Shown here piece after piece: positions 16,735 through 26,105 of a DNA stretch of 64,000 bases (position 1 is the stretch's first letter; the number at the start of each line of letters is the position of its first letter). The translations under genes were made by a program, and so were the position numbers. Below the pieces are notes generated by a model. It made no database searches. It was not told the origin of the DNA and was given only the letters and a program-made list of their open reading frames with translations. Origin of the DNA: Pseudomonadota bacterium (GTDB taxonomy: Bacteria > Pseudomonadota > Alphaproteobacteria > Sphingomonadales > Sphingomonadaceae); the NCBI GenBank assembly GCA_023400405.1, contig JAEXFD010000002.1:177758-241757 (forward strand). The letters run 5' to 3'.

Positions 16735-17925
16735 ATGTCTGCTAAAACGAATCGGCTGCTTCTTCCGGCGCTCGTCGCCACGCTCGCGCTCGGCGCGTGC
16801 GGCAAGGGCGAATCGGGGCCGCCGCAGCAGGGGCCCGCGCCCGTCTCGGTCTCGACTCCGCTGGTGCAGGACGTCGTCGATTGGGACGAATATGTCGGCC
16901 GGTTCGAGGCGATCCAGAATGTCGAGGTGCGCCCGCGCGCCTCGGGCTATCTGGAAGGCATCCATTTCCGCGACGGGCAGATGGTCAAGAAAGGCCAGCT
17001 CCTCTTCACCATCGATCCGCGCCAGGCCCAGGCGGCTTCGGCCCAGGCGGTCGCGCAGCTCGCCCAGGCGCAGGCCGCGCTTGCCAATGCGCGCACCGAA
17101 CTCGCCCGCTCGCAGGTCCTCGCCGCGCAGCGCGCCGCCAGCCAGGAGGAAGTCGAGCAGCGGCTCGCCACGGTGCGGTCGAGCACCGCGCAGGTCGCCG
17201 CCGCCCAGGCCGGGCTGCGCGCGCGCCGCCTCGATGTCGGCTTCACGCGCGTCTATGCGCCGATCAGCGGCCGCATTTCCGAGCGCAAGGTCACCGTCGG
17301 CAATTCGGTGACGGCGGACCAGACCGTGCTCACCACGATCGTCTCGGTCGATCCGCTCCACTTCGTCTTCCAGGGCTCCGAGGCGCTGCTGCTGAAGTAC
17401 CAGCGCCAAGGCGTCGGCCAGAGCGGGACGCCAGTGCGCATCAAGCTTTCGGACGAGAACGACTATCTCCATGCGGGCACCCTCGATTTCGTCGACAATG
17501 CGCTCGATGCCGGCGCCGGCACGATCCGCGCCCGCGCGATCGTGCCCAATCCCGGCGGCTTCCTGAAGCCGGGCATGTTCGGTTCGGCGCGGCTCGAGGC
17601 GTCGCGCCCCTATCCGGCGATGTTGGTGCCCGATACTGCGGTGATGGCCGATGCCGCACGCCAGATCGTCTTCGTCGTCGACAAGAGCAACACGGTGGTG
17701 GCCAAGCCGGTGCAGACCGGCCCGCTGCGCGGCAGCCTTCGGGTCATCCGCAGCGGCATCGCCCGGGACGACCGCGTGATCATCGGCGGCGCCCAGCGCG
17801 CACGGCCCGGCGTGAAGGTGACGCCGCAGCCGGGCAAGATCACCGCGCAGGCGGCGCCTGCTGCGGCGGCGCCGGCCTCGAACGATCTCCCCGCTACGAC
17901 CGCGCAGCCCGCGGGCAACCGCTGA
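16735..17925 (+). CDS. RND efflux periplasmic adaptor lipoprotein
   Basis: 396 residues of the AcrA/MexA type. A lipobox (LALGACGKG) predicts lipid anchoring at about Cys22. The order is lipoyl half-motif (VEVRPRASGYLEGIHFRDGQ), an Ala/Gln-rich alpha-hairpin (residues about 95-160, QAQAALANARTELARSQVLA), the second lipoyl half with RVYAPISGRISER, then the beta-barrel and membrane-proximal domains. It bridges the pump in the inner membrane to the outer-membrane channel. The gene opens a three-gene operon with the permease ten bases downstream. The tail after residue 370 is a low-complexity Ala/Pro stretch. Confidence 0.95.
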   Translation: MSAKTNRLLLPALVATLALGACGKGESGPPQQGPAPVSVSTPLVQDVVDWDEYVGRFEAIQNVEVRPRASGYLEGIHFRDGQMVKKGQLLFTIDPRQAQAASAQAVAQLAQAQAALANARTELARSQVLAAQRAASQEEVEQRLATVRSSTAQVAAAQAGLRARRLDVGFTRVYAPISGRISERKVTVGNSVTADQTVLTTIVSVDPLHFVFQGSEALLLKYQRQGVGQSGTPVRIKLSDENDYLHAGTLDFVDNALDAGAGTIRARAIVPNPGGFLKPGMFGSARLEASRPYPAMLVPDTAVMADAARQIVFVVDKSNTVVAKPVQTGPLRGSLRVIRSGIARDDRVIIGGAQRARPGVKVTPQPGKITAQAAPAAAAPASNDLPATTAQPAGNR

Positions 17926-17935
17926 GGTCCGGGCG

Positions 17936-20900
17936 ATGAGCGAACCCCAGGTCGCGCCGCGCGGCGGCATTTCCAGCTTCTTCATCGAGCGGCCGATCTT
18001 CGCGGCCGTGATCTCGGTGTTCATCACGCTGATCGGCGCCTTCGCCTATCCGCTGCTGCCGCTCTCGCAATATCCCGAGATCGCGCCGCCGACCATTTCG
18101 GTGCAGGCCTTCTATGCCGGCGCCTCGCCCGAGACGATCGCCGATACCGTGGCGCAGCCGCTGGAGCAGGAGATCAACGGCGTCGAGGGCATGCTCTACA
18201 TGACCTCGTCCTCGACCCAGGGGCAGGGCCAGATCACCGTCACCTTCAAGCCGGGCACCGATCTCGATGCCGCGCAGGTGCTGGTGCAGAACCGCGTCAA
18301 CCTGGCGGTGCCGCGCCTGCCCGAGGAGGTCCGCCAGATCGGCGTGACCGTGAACAAGCAGGAATCGGGCTTCCTCCTGATCGTGGCGCTGACCTCGCCC
18401 GACAACAGCCTCGATGTCGATTATATCGGCAACTATGCCAACACGGTGATCCGCGACCGGCTGCTGCGCCTCAACGGCATCGGCACGGTGCAGGTCTTCG
18501 GCGGCGGCAATTATTCGATGCGCGTCTGGATCGATCCGGACAAGGCGGCGGCGCGCAACCTGACCGCGGACGAGATCATCGCAGCCCTGCGCGCCCAGAA
18601 CGTCCAGGTTGCGGGCGGCGCGCTCGGCCAGGCGCCGGGCGGCAAGGACAATCCGTCGTTCGAAGTGCCGATCGACGTGCAGGGCCGTCTCGCCTCGATC
18701 GAGCAGTTCACTAACATCACGGTGAAGGCCGATCCGACCGGCGCGAGCATCACCCGCCTGGGCGATGTGGCGCGGGTGGAGCTCGGCAGCCAGGATTATT
18801 CGATCCGCGGCAGCTTCGGCGGCAAGCGCGGCATCGCGCTCGCGATCGTCCAGCAGCCGGGCGCCAATTCGCTCTCCGCGGCGGACCTGGTGCTCAAGGA
18901 AATGGAGACGCTGAAGAAGGACTTCCCGGCGGGCCTTCAATACAGCATCCCCTACAATCCCACCGAATATGTCGGCGCGTCGGTCGAGGCGGTGCAGCAC
19001 ACGCTGTTCGAAGCGGTGATCCTCGTCGTGCTGGTCGTGCTGGTCTTCCTCCAGACCTGGCGCGCGGCGGTGATTCCGATCGTCGCGATCCCGATCGCGC
19101 TGGTCGGCACCTTCGCGGTGCAGCTCGCGCTCGGCTTCTCGATCAACTCGCTGTCGCTTTTCGCGCTGGTGCTCGCGGTGGGCATCGTCGTCGACGACGC
19201 GATCGTCGTGGTCGAGGCCGTGGAAAAGCATATTCGCGAGGGCAAGGCGCCGCGCGAGGCCGCGCACCAGACGATGCGCGAAGTCTCGGGCGCGCTGATC
19301 GCGATCGGCCTGGTGCTCGTCTCGGTGTTCGTGCCGACGGCGCTGGTCGGCGGCATCCCCGGCATCTTCTACCGCCAGTTCGCGGTGACGATCGCCGCGG
19401 CCTCGGCGATCTCGCTGCTCGTCTCGCTCACGCTGTCGCCCGCGCTCGCCGCACTGCTGCTCAAGCCGCACCACGATATCGATGCGGATTCCGGCCCGCG
19501 CTGGATGCGCCCGGTGAAGCGCGGCGCGGAGAAGTTCAATGCCGGCTTCGATTGGCTCTCGGACCGCTATGGCCGCCTGACCGGCCGGCTGATCCGCATG
19601 GGCCTGATCATGATGCTGATCTATGCCGGGCTGCTCGCGCTCACCGGCTGGCGGCTCACCGCGACGCCCACCGGCTTCATCCCGGAGCAGGACCAGGGCT
19701 TCCTCATCGGCGTCGTCCAGTTGCCGCCCGGCGCCTCGCTCGATCGCACCAGCGAAGTGGTCGACAAGGCCTTTGCGATCGCCAGCAAGACCGATGGCGT
19801 CGTCGATGGCGCGGCGTTCGCCGGCCTGGACGGCGCGAGCTTCAGCCAGGCGTCGAATTCGGGCGTGATCTTCCTCAAGCTCAAGGACTGGTCCGAGCGC
19901 GGATCGAAGCAGAGCGCGGCGGCGCTGGCCGGCCAGCTCACCGGCGCGCTCGCCGGGCAGATCCAGGGCGCCAACATCTTCATGATCTCGCCCCCCGCGG
20001 TGCAGGGCCTGGGCAACGGTTCGGGCTTCGTGATGATGGTCGAGGACAAGTCGGCCAATGGCGGCTGGCGCGGCCTGGAAGGCGCGACCGGCGCGATGAT
20101 GGGCGCGGCGATGCAGGAGCCGAAGGTCACCCAGGTCTTCTCGCTGTTCAACACCGCCTCGCCCAAGATCCGCGCCGAGGTCGATCGCGACAAGGCGCAG
20201 CTGCTCGGCGTCGATCCCAGCCAGGTCTTCTCGGCGATCGGCACCTATATCGGCTCGACCTATGTCAACGACTTCAACCTGCTCGGCCGTACCTTCCGCG
20301 TCACCGCGCAGGCCGAGCCGGGATCGCGCGACCAGCTGACCGACGTGGCACGGCTGCAGGTCCGATCGAAGAGCGGGGCGATGGTGCCGCTCTCGGCGGT
20401 GGCGACCTTCAGCCATGATTCGGGATCCTCGCGCGTGGTGCGCTACAATCTGCTGCCGGCGGTCGAGCTGCAGGGTCAGGCGGCGCCGGGCGTCTCCTCG
20501 GGCGATGCGCTCGCGGCGATGGAGGCGATGGCCGCCAAGACGCTGCCTCCGGGCTATGGCTTCGAATGGACCGGCCTCGCCTATCAGCAAAAGGCGGCCG
20601 GAAGCAGCTCGGCACTGATCTTCGTGTTCGCGGTGGTGTTCGTGTTCCTCGTGCTTGCCGCTCAGTATGAAGCGCTCACCCTGCCGCTCGCAGTGATCAT
20701 GATCGTGCCGATGTGCATCCTCGCGGCGCTGCTCGGCGTGAACCTTCGGGGCATGGACAACAACATCCTCACCCAGGTCGGCCTGGTCGTGCTGATCGCG
20801 CTGGCGGCGAAGAACGCGATCCTGATCGTCGAATTCGCCAAGCAGGGCGAAGAGGAAGGGATGAACCGCTTCGAGGCGGCGATCCATGCGGCGCGCTCGC

Positions 20901-21178
20901 GCCTGCGGCCGATCCTGATGACCTCGTTCGCGTTCATCTTCGGCGTGATCCCGCTCGCCATCGCCAGCGGCCCGGGCCAGGAAATGCGTCAGTCGCTCGG
21001 CACCGCGGTGGCGTTCGGCATGCTCGGCGTCACCGGCTTCGGCCTGATCTTCACGCCGATCTTCTACGTGCTGCTGCGCAAGCTCGGCGGCGGCCGGGTG
21101 AGCAAGGACGCGCCGCCGCCGCACGAAGAGACCCCGGCGCCGCAACCGCCTGCCGGCCCTGCGGGAGAAGCCCAATGA
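17936..21178 (+). CDS. RND multidrug efflux permease (HAE1 / AcrB type)
   Basis: 1080 residues, full length for AcrB-like pumps. The first transmembrane region is preceded by FFIERPIFAAVISVFIT. The proton-relay Asp pair is in GIVVDDAIVVVEA (TM4) and the Lys in LAAKNAILIVEFAKQ (TM10), so the pump should be active. Two large periplasmic loops with porter and docking parts are present. Substrates cannot be told from sequence; drugs, solvents and phenolic compounds are usual. The stop overlaps the next ATG as ATGA. The extended C-terminus (KDAPPPHEETPAPQPPAG) is Pro/Glu-rich and may be disordered. Confidence 0.96.
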   Translation: MSEPQVAPRGGISSFFIERPIFAAVISVFITLIGAFAYPLLPLSQYPEIAPPTISVQAFYAGASPETIADTVAQPLEQEINGVEGMLYMTSSSTQGQGQITVTFKPGTDLDAAQVLVQNRVNLAVPRLPEEVRQIGVTVNKQESGFLLIVALTSPDNSLDVDYIGNYANTVIRDRLLRLNGIGTVQVFGGGNYSMRVWIDPDKAAARNLTADEIIAALRAQNVQVAGGALGQAPGGKDNPSFEVPIDVQGRLASIEQFTNITVKADPTGASITRLGDVARVELGSQDYSIRGSFGGKRGIALAIVQQPGANSLSAADLVLKEMETLKKDFPAGLQYSIPYNPTEYVGASVEAVQHTLFEAVILVVLVVLVFLQTWRAAVIPIVAIPIALVGTFAVQLALGFSINSLSLFALVLAVGIVVDDAIVVVEAVEKHIREGKAPREAAHQTMREVSGALIAIGLVLVSVFVPTALVGGIPGIFYRQFAVTIAAASAISLLVSLTLSPALAALLLKPHHDIDADSGPRWMRPVKRGAEKFNAGFDWLSDRYGRLTGRLIRMGLIMMLIYAGLLALTGWRLTATPTGFIPEQDQGFLIGVVQLPPGASLDRTSEVVDKAFAIASKTDGVVDGAAFAGLDGASFSQASNSGVIFLKLKDWSERGSKQSAAALAGQLTGALAGQIQGANIFMISPPAVQGLGNGSGFVMMVEDKSANGGWRGLEGATGAMMGAAMQEPKVTQVFSLFNTASPKIRAEVDRDKAQLLGVDPSQVFSAIGTYIGSTYVNDFNLLGRTFRVTAQAEPGSRDQLTDVARLQVRSKSGAMVPLSAVATFSHDSGSSRVVRYNLLPAVELQGQAAPGVSSGDALAAMEAMAAKTLPPGYGFEWTGLAYQQKAAGSSSALIFVFAVVFVFLVLAAQYEALTLPLAVIMIVPMCILAALLGVNLRGMDNNILTQVGLVVLIALAAKNAILIVEFAKQGEEEGMNRFEAAIHAARSRLRPILMTSFAFIFGVIPLAIASGPGQEMRQSLGTAVAFGMLGVTGFGLIFTPIFYVLLRKLGGGRVSKDAPPPHEETPAPQPPAGPAGEAQ

Positions 21179-22581
21179 AGCGCACGCTCCTCCTGATCGC
21201 CTCGGGCCTGACGCTGTCCGGCTGCGTGGTCGGCCCCAATTATGTCTCGCCCGCGCCCAAGGCGCCCGCCCAGGGCACGCTCAGCCAGGCCAATGCGCCG
21301 GGCTTCGTGCCCGACGAGCCGCCGGCCGATTGGTGGAAGCTCTACGACACGCCCGCGATCGAACGGCTGGTGGGCGAGGCGCTGGCGGCGAATACCGATC
21401 TGCGCGTCGCCGCGGCGAACCTGCGCCAGGCGCGCGCGGTGCTGCGCGAGACGCGCTCCGCCCGGCTGCCGACGACCAACGTCACCGCGCAGGCGACGCA
21501 TTCGCGCCAGCCCGGCGCGTCGCTGGGCGTGCCCAATCAGTCGTTCGAAGGCGAGACCTACAGCGTCGGGCTCGACGCCAGCTACCAGGTCGATCTGTTC
21601 GGCAAGATCACCCGCGCGATCGAAGCCGGCCGCGCGGATGTCGAGGCCAGCCAGGCCGCCTACGACCTCACGCGCGTGACGGTGGTCGCCGAGACGATCC
21701 GCGCCTATTCGGACGCCTGCGCCGCCGGCGAGCAGCTCAAGGTCGCCTCGCAGACGCTCAAGCTCCAGGAAGAGACGTTCGATCTCACCCGCCGGCTCGA
21801 AGCGGGCGGCCGCGGCACCGGGCTGGAAACCGCGCAGGGCGCCGCGCTGCTCGAACAGACCCGTGCGAACGTGCCGATCGTCGAGGCGCAGCGCAAGGCG
21901 GCGCTGTTCCGCCTCGCCGTGCTCACCGGCAAGCCACCGGCCGAAGCTCCCGCCGATGCCGCGAGCTGCGAAACGCCGCCGGCGGTCCGCCAGGCAATCC
22001 CGGTCGGCAATGGCGCGACGCTGCTCGCCCGCCGCGCCGATGTTCGCGCGGCCGAGCGCCGGCTGGCCTCGGCGACCGCGCAGATCGGCGTCGCCACGGC
22101 GGACCTCTATCCCAATATCTCGATCGGCGGCTCGATTGGCTCGACTGCGCTCGATCCGAAGGACCTGTTCAAGAGCTCGAGCTTCCGCTTCAGCATCGGC
22201 CCGCTGCTCTCGTTCAGTTTCCCGAACATGAGCGTCGCGCGGGCGCGCATCGCCCAGGCGCGGGCCGGGGCCGATGCGGCGCTGGCCAGCTTCGACGGCA
22301 CCTGGCTGGTCGCGCTGCGCGATACCGAGACCGCTCTCGCCAATTATGTCGCGGCCGGGCAGCAGGTCGAAGCGCTGCGGCGTGCGCGCGACCAGAGCGC
22401 CGAGGCGGCCCGGATCGCCCGGCTGCGCTATCGCGCCGGCGCCGAAGGCTTCCAGGTCGTGCTCGATGCCGAACGGTCGCTCGCCTCGAACGAGGCACTG
22501 CTCGCCCAGGCCGAGGGGAATTTCTCCGACGCCACGGTCACCTTGTTCCTCGCCCTGGGCGGCGGCTGGCAGACGAGCTGA
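21175..22581 (+). CDS. RND outer-membrane efflux lipoprotein (OprM/NodT type)
   Basis: 468 residues from ATG 21175. The lipobox LTLSGCVVGPNY is the standard N-terminus of the NodT family. Two repeats of the OEP domain follow, with ADWWKLYDTPAIERLV and TRSARLPTTNVTAQ in the first, and VRAAERRLASATAQIGVATA in the second. Trimerisation would form the TolC-like exit duct. It is the third member of the operon, so this locus encodes a self-contained tripartite pump. It is coupled to the permease by a 4-base overlap. Confidence 0.95.
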   Translation: MKRTLLLIASGLTLSGCVVGPNYVSPAPKAPAQGTLSQANAPGFVPDEPPADWWKLYDTPAIERLVGEALAANTDLRVAAANLRQARAVLRETRSARLPTTNVTAQATHSRQPGASLGVPNQSFEGETYSVGLDASYQVDLFGKITRAIEAGRADVEASQAAYDLTRVTVVAETIRAYSDACAAGEQLKVASQTLKLQEETFDLTRRLEAGGRGTGLETAQGAALLEQTRANVPIVEAQRKAALFRLAVLTGKPPAEAPADAASCETPPAVRQAIPVGNGATLLARRADVRAAERRLASATAQIGVATADLYPNISIGGSIGSTALDPKDLFKSSSFRFSIGPLLSFSFPNMSVARARIAQARAGADAALASFDGTWLVALRDTETALANYVAAGQQVEALRRARDQSAEAARIARLRYRAGAEGFQVVLDAERSLASNEALLAQAEGNFSDATVTLFLALGGGWQTS

Positions 22582-22686
22582 AAGGATCGGGCGTGATGCG
22601 TGCCTCCGGACAGCAAATCGGGCCCGCTTCACGATTTTCGGAAGGGTCGGGGCGCTTGTCCCCAGCAAGGCACCGGCCCATCCGCC

Positions 22687-22714
22687 TCCCCTGGAGCGGT
22701 CCGCTCCGGGGGAG
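22687..22714. terminator. Hairpin between the efflux operon and the GH43 gene
   Basis: A near-perfect inverted repeat (CCCCTGGAGCGG and CCGCTCCGGGGG, one mismatch) lies between convergent genes. No T-run follows on either strand, so it may be a repeat remnant or a weak bidirectional terminator. Confidence 0.4.
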
Positions 22715-22722
22715 GATCCCGG

Positions 22723-24321
22723 TCAGAGCGCGGTGAAGCGAAAGTCGCGGAATATCGCGGCGCCTTGGCCTGCCGAATAGAGGCCGGGGCGCAGCATCAG
22801 GAATCCGCCACGCACATTGTGGTGGTAGCCCGAAACCTCCATGCCGCGATCGAATCGCCGCCATGTCTTGCCCGCGTCTCCGGAGGTGTGGAAGGAGACG
22901 ATGTGGCGGTCGTTGGTCACGCGCATGCGCATCCGGCGGCCGTGCGGATTGTTGGGTCGCCCACGTTCCATGCCATATTGATGCGTGACGAAGCGCGTTT
23001 CGTCGAATCCCAGCCCGCAATAGAGCCGCTCATCGTAGAAGAGCAGCATCCCGGCCGTGCCGCCCGGCGCGATCTCGATATCGCATTCGAATCGATAGGC
23101 CGGATCGCCCGCCGTCAGCAGCAAGGGCGCGGAGTCCGCCGGAGCACCGCCCGACGCTTGCAGGAAGAGTGCGCCCTGCTCGGTCCGCACCCGGTCGGCC
23201 TCGTGCGGGCCGGGCTTGAAGAAATTCCATTTGCGCCCGAGTGCCAGCGGCCCGGAGAAATCGTCGGACAGGGCCTGGCCGTGGGGCACCGCGGTGCCCC
23301 CCTTCGGTTTCGCGAGCGGCTGCGAGAGATCGCCGCCTTTCATCCGAAACCAGCCGTCCGGCGTCCATTCGATCGGATCGAGCAGTGCCTGGCGGCCGAG
23401 CGTCCAATAGCCATTCTCATAGCCGTGATAGACCGACCACCAGCTTCCGTCCGGGCCCTCGATCAGGCTGGCATGGCCGCGCGACCACCATTTCTCGGCA
23501 TTGTCGATCGTCCGCACGAGCGGGTTGGCCGGGCATTGCTCCCAGGGGCCGTGGATCGAGCGCGAGCGAGCCGCGATGACCATGTGCCCGGTGGGCGGTC
23601 CTGCCGTGCCGCCCACCGCCGTGATCATGTAGAACCAGCCGCCATGGCGGTGGAGCTTCGGTCCTTCGGGCGAGAACCCCTCGACCTCCCAGTCCTCGGG
23701 ATAGTGCCAGGGATCGTAGACATGTTCGATCGCTCCGACGGTGGAGAGGCCGTCGTCCGAAAGCCGAATCCGGTCCCCGCCCGAGAGGAACAGCCAGCGC
23801 GATCCGTCCTCCCCGACGGCGTGGCAGGGATCGATATGGCGATGCAGCCCAAGGTCGATCGGATCGCTCCATGGGCCGTCGATATGATCGGCCCAGATCA
23901 CGTAGATCGTGTTGGGAGCCGCCTTGACCGGGATGTAGAGGAAATAGCGGCCGCCATGCTTTTCGAGGCTGACTGCCCAGACCGACCCGATGTTGTGCGT
24001 CAGCGCGGCGCCCCGCGGCTGCCAGTTCACCAGATCGCGCGAATGCCAGAGCGTGAGCCCCGGATAGGAGTCGAAGCTCGAAAAGGTCATGTAATAGTCG
24101 GCGCCGTCCTTCAGGATCGCCGGATCGGGATGGTCGCCGGCGAGCAGCGGATTGAGGAACCGCCCGTCGCCGAGATCGCAGACCCGTTGGCGGTCGAAGC
24201 CGCGGCGCCAAGTGGGGGCGGCGGCTTCCGGCGCCGCCCGTGCGGAAGCATCGGCACCGAAAAAGGCGAGCAAGCCGCCACTCAGCCCCGCCCCGAAAGC
24301 CCCGCGCCTGCTGATCGTCAT
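22723..24321 (-). CDS. Tat-exported glycoside hydrolase family 43 protein
   Basis: 532 residues from ATG 24321, chosen over a Met four residues upstream because GGGAGAGG precedes it. ISRRGAFGAGLSGG is a twin-arginine signal. The GH43 propeller is marked by HPDPAILKDGADYYMTFSSF (the catalytic base Asp in HPDPA), HIDPCHAVGEDG (pKa-modulating Asp) and EVEGFSPEGPKL (the acid Glu). After about residue 340 a C-terminal beta-sandwich of the GH43 accessory type follows (LSDDFSGPLALGRKWNFF). Such enzymes release xylose or arabinose from hemicellulose. A LacI-type operator candidate lies 28 bases upstream. Specificity (xylosidase or arabinofuranosidase) is open. Confidence 0.88.
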   Translation of the reverse strand: MTISRRGAFGAGLSGGLLAFFGADASARAAPEAAAPTWRRGFDRQRVCDLGDGRFLNPLLAGDHPDPAILKDGADYYMTFSSFDSYPGLTLWHSRDLVNWQPRGAALTHNIGSVWAVSLEKHGGRYFLYIPVKAAPNTIYVIWADHIDGPWSDPIDLGLHRHIDPCHAVGEDGSRWLFLSGGDRIRLSDDGLSTVGAIEHVYDPWHYPEDWEVEGFSPEGPKLHRHGGWFYMITAVGGTAGPPTGHMVIAARSRSIHGPWEQCPANPLVRTIDNAEKWWSRGHASLIEGPDGSWWSVYHGYENGYWTLGRQALLDPIEWTPDGWFRMKGGDLSQPLAKPKGGTAVPHGQALSDDFSGPLALGRKWNFFKPGPHEADRVRTEQGALFLQASGGAPADSAPLLLTAGDPAYRFECDIEIAPGGTAGMLLFYDERLYCGLGFDETRFVTHQYGMERGRPNNPHGRRMRMRVTNDRHIVSFHTSGDAGKTWRRFDRGMEVSGYHHNVRGGFLMLRPGLYSAGQGAAIFRDFRFTAL

Positions 24322-24348
24322 GACCTCTCCCATTTTCGCAGGATGCTA

Positions 24349-24362
24349 TGATACCGGTGTCA
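24349..24362. promoter_or_regulatory. LacI-family operator candidate
   Basis: TGATACCGGTGTCA is a 14-bp palindrome around ACCGGT with a single mismatched pair. Operators of this shape are typical of LacI-type sugar repressors in alphaproteobacteria. It lies just upstream of the GH43 start and within its likely promoter. Confidence 0.5.
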
Positions 24363-24479
24363 ACATGACAATGACTTGCACGGCGAAGTCGCAATTCGGC
24401 GTTCACCTTCGAAATACGGCTAGGAATAACGGAAATGCTGTGAAACATTCCGCCCCGGCGTTCGTGGGGATCGGGCGGT

Positions 24480-26105
24480 ATGCGGCAGACGACCTTGTCG
24501 GTGGCTCTCGAAGTCAAGCCGGAGAGCTATCAGCATCTCTCGGGAATGCTCGATGCGCTGCGCGATCGGCGTAGCCAGGATCCTTCGGGCGGCTCGGGGC
24601 CTTATGCCGAATTCCTCACGCGTGTTCCGGCGCTGCATTTCCTCTCGCTGACGGCGTTTCCCGGGTTCGATTACGATCCCCTGTTCGTGATCGAGGCCAA
24701 TTTCGATGGGCCGCCGGGGCCGTTTTGGGCGCAGCTCGAAGCCGCGGCCGGGGTGGACCTGCGGGCGATGCTGCGTTGCTGCAAGCGGCCGCTCGACGAT
24801 CATGGGCCCCTCTACGATGCGGTCACCGCGCCCGATGCACGTGCACCGATCGCCCCCTATCTCGAGGCGCGGACTCTGCGCCCCACGGTATTCCATCACG
24901 GCAATCGCGGCTTGACGCGCGATCGCATCCTGGGCGACCGCGCCCTGTTCCTGGCGGTCCGCGACGAACTCGCCGCCGGGGTGCCGAGCCCTTATCGCAA
25001 GCTCTCGCCGGGCGAGATCCATGCTCGGCTGCGGGCGGCGATGCTGCCGCGCTTCGCCTGGCTGGCCGAAAAGCCGCCGGTGCGCATCCCCTGGCAGACC
25101 GATCTGGCCGACAAGGCCAGGCTCGCGCTGTTCGTACTCGCGGCGATCTTCCTGCTGTCGCTGCCGGGGCTGGCGCTCAAGGCCGAGCTGCGCTGGCCCT
25201 GGTTCGCAGGCGCCTGCTTGGCGATCGTGTTCGGCTGTGGGGCGACGCTGTACCGAACGGGCGCGGCGCTGCCCGGCACCGCCACGCCGACGCGGTTCAG
25301 CTTCGCGCGTTTCTTCCTGCGCAGGCTATTGGTGCCGCTGGTCCTGGCGCTCGCCGCCTATGTCGCATTGGCCGGGCTGGTGACGGCGCCGGTCTGGATG
25401 GCGATCGGGCGCACCGGCTTCCGGCAAGCCTGGCTCGACATGAGCATCTGGGCCGGCTGGAGCGCGGGGAGCATCGTCGTAGTGGTGGCGCTGCTGCTGG
25501 TCTGGCTGCGCTGGCTCGAACGGCGCGACAGTTCGCAGGATGCGCCGCCGGTCGATCCCAAGCTGCTGCGCGAAATGGCGCGGCGCGAGGATTGGATCCC
25601 GCAGAACCACATGGGGTCGATCGTGCTGATCAAGCCCGGCGTGCTGCGCGCGGTGATCGTGCGGGCCGGGCATCTGGGGCTGCACCTGCTGCTGCGCGTG
25701 CTGCCGGGGCCGCGCGCCGGCTATCTCGGCGCGATGCGCACCATCCATTTCGCGCATTGGGCCCGGGTCAACAACGGCAGCCGGCTGATGTTCTTCTCGA
25801 ACTTCGACCAGACCTGGGAGAGCTATCTCGATGATTTCATCGAAAAGGCGCATATCGGCCTGACGCTCGCCTGGAGCTGCGGCATCGGCTTTCCGCCGAC
25901 TCGCTTCCTGCTGCTCGACGGCGCCAGCCATGGCCGCCAGTTCAAGGATTGGGCGCGCCATTCGATGGCGGTGAGCCGCTTCTGGTATTCGGCATACAAG
26001 GACCTGACCGCCGAGCAGATCGAGCGCAACTGGCGGATCGCCTGCGGGCTGCGCGAGCCCGTGCTCAGCGACAAGGAGGCGGCTGCGTGGATCACGGACC
26101 TGTGA
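24480..26105 (+). CDS. Membrane protein of the DyP-P450 operon, with two DyP-like flanks
   Basis: 541 residues with four predicted membrane helices (about 214-231, 241-258, 283-306 and 322-343). The soluble parts before and after them each contain a similar signature: FVIEANFDGPPGPFWAQL near residue 68 and LMFFSNFDQTWESYLDDF near 436. Each is preceded by a hydrophobic His-containing strand (ALHFLSL and RTIHFAHW). These resemble the ferredoxin-like halves of DyP-type peroxidases, but I see no haem motif (no GXXDG). It is the first gene of the operon and overlaps the DyP gene by 19 bases. It may anchor or organise the two haem enzymes at the membrane. I do not know a characterised homologue. 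Confidence 0.75.
   Translation: MRQTTLSVALEVKPESYQHLSGMLDALRDRRSQDPSGGSGPYAEFLTRVPALHFLSLTAFPGFDYDPLFVIEANFDGPPGPFWAQLEAAAGVDLRAMLRCCKRPLDDHGPLYDAVTAPDARAPIAPYLEARTLRPTVFHHGNRGLTRDRILGDRALFLAVRDELAAGVPSPYRKLSPGEIHARLRAAMLPRFAWLAEKPPVRIPWQTDLADKARLALFVLAAIFLLSLPGLALKAELRWPWFAGACLAIVFGCGATLYRTGAALPGTATPTRFSFARFFLRRLLVPLVLALAAYVALAGLVTAPVWMAIGRTGFRQAWLDMSIWAGWSAGSIVVVVALLLVWLRWLERRDSSQDAPPVDPKLLREMARREDWIPQNHMGSIVLIKPGVLRAVIVRAGHLGLHLLLRVLPGPRAGYLGAMRTIHFAHWARVNNGSRLMFFSNFDQTWESYLDDFIEKAHIGLTLAWSCGIGFPPTRFLLLDGASHGRQFKDWARHSMAVSRFWYSAYKDLTAEQIERNWRIACGLREPVLSDKEAAAWITDL

Noticed and set aside
17894..21175. A 1093-codon open frame on the minus strand opposite the RND permease
   Set aside because: It is the antisense of a certain 1080-residue pump. 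Its protein is Arg/His/Asp-rich without any domain, as expected for the complement of GC-rich codons.
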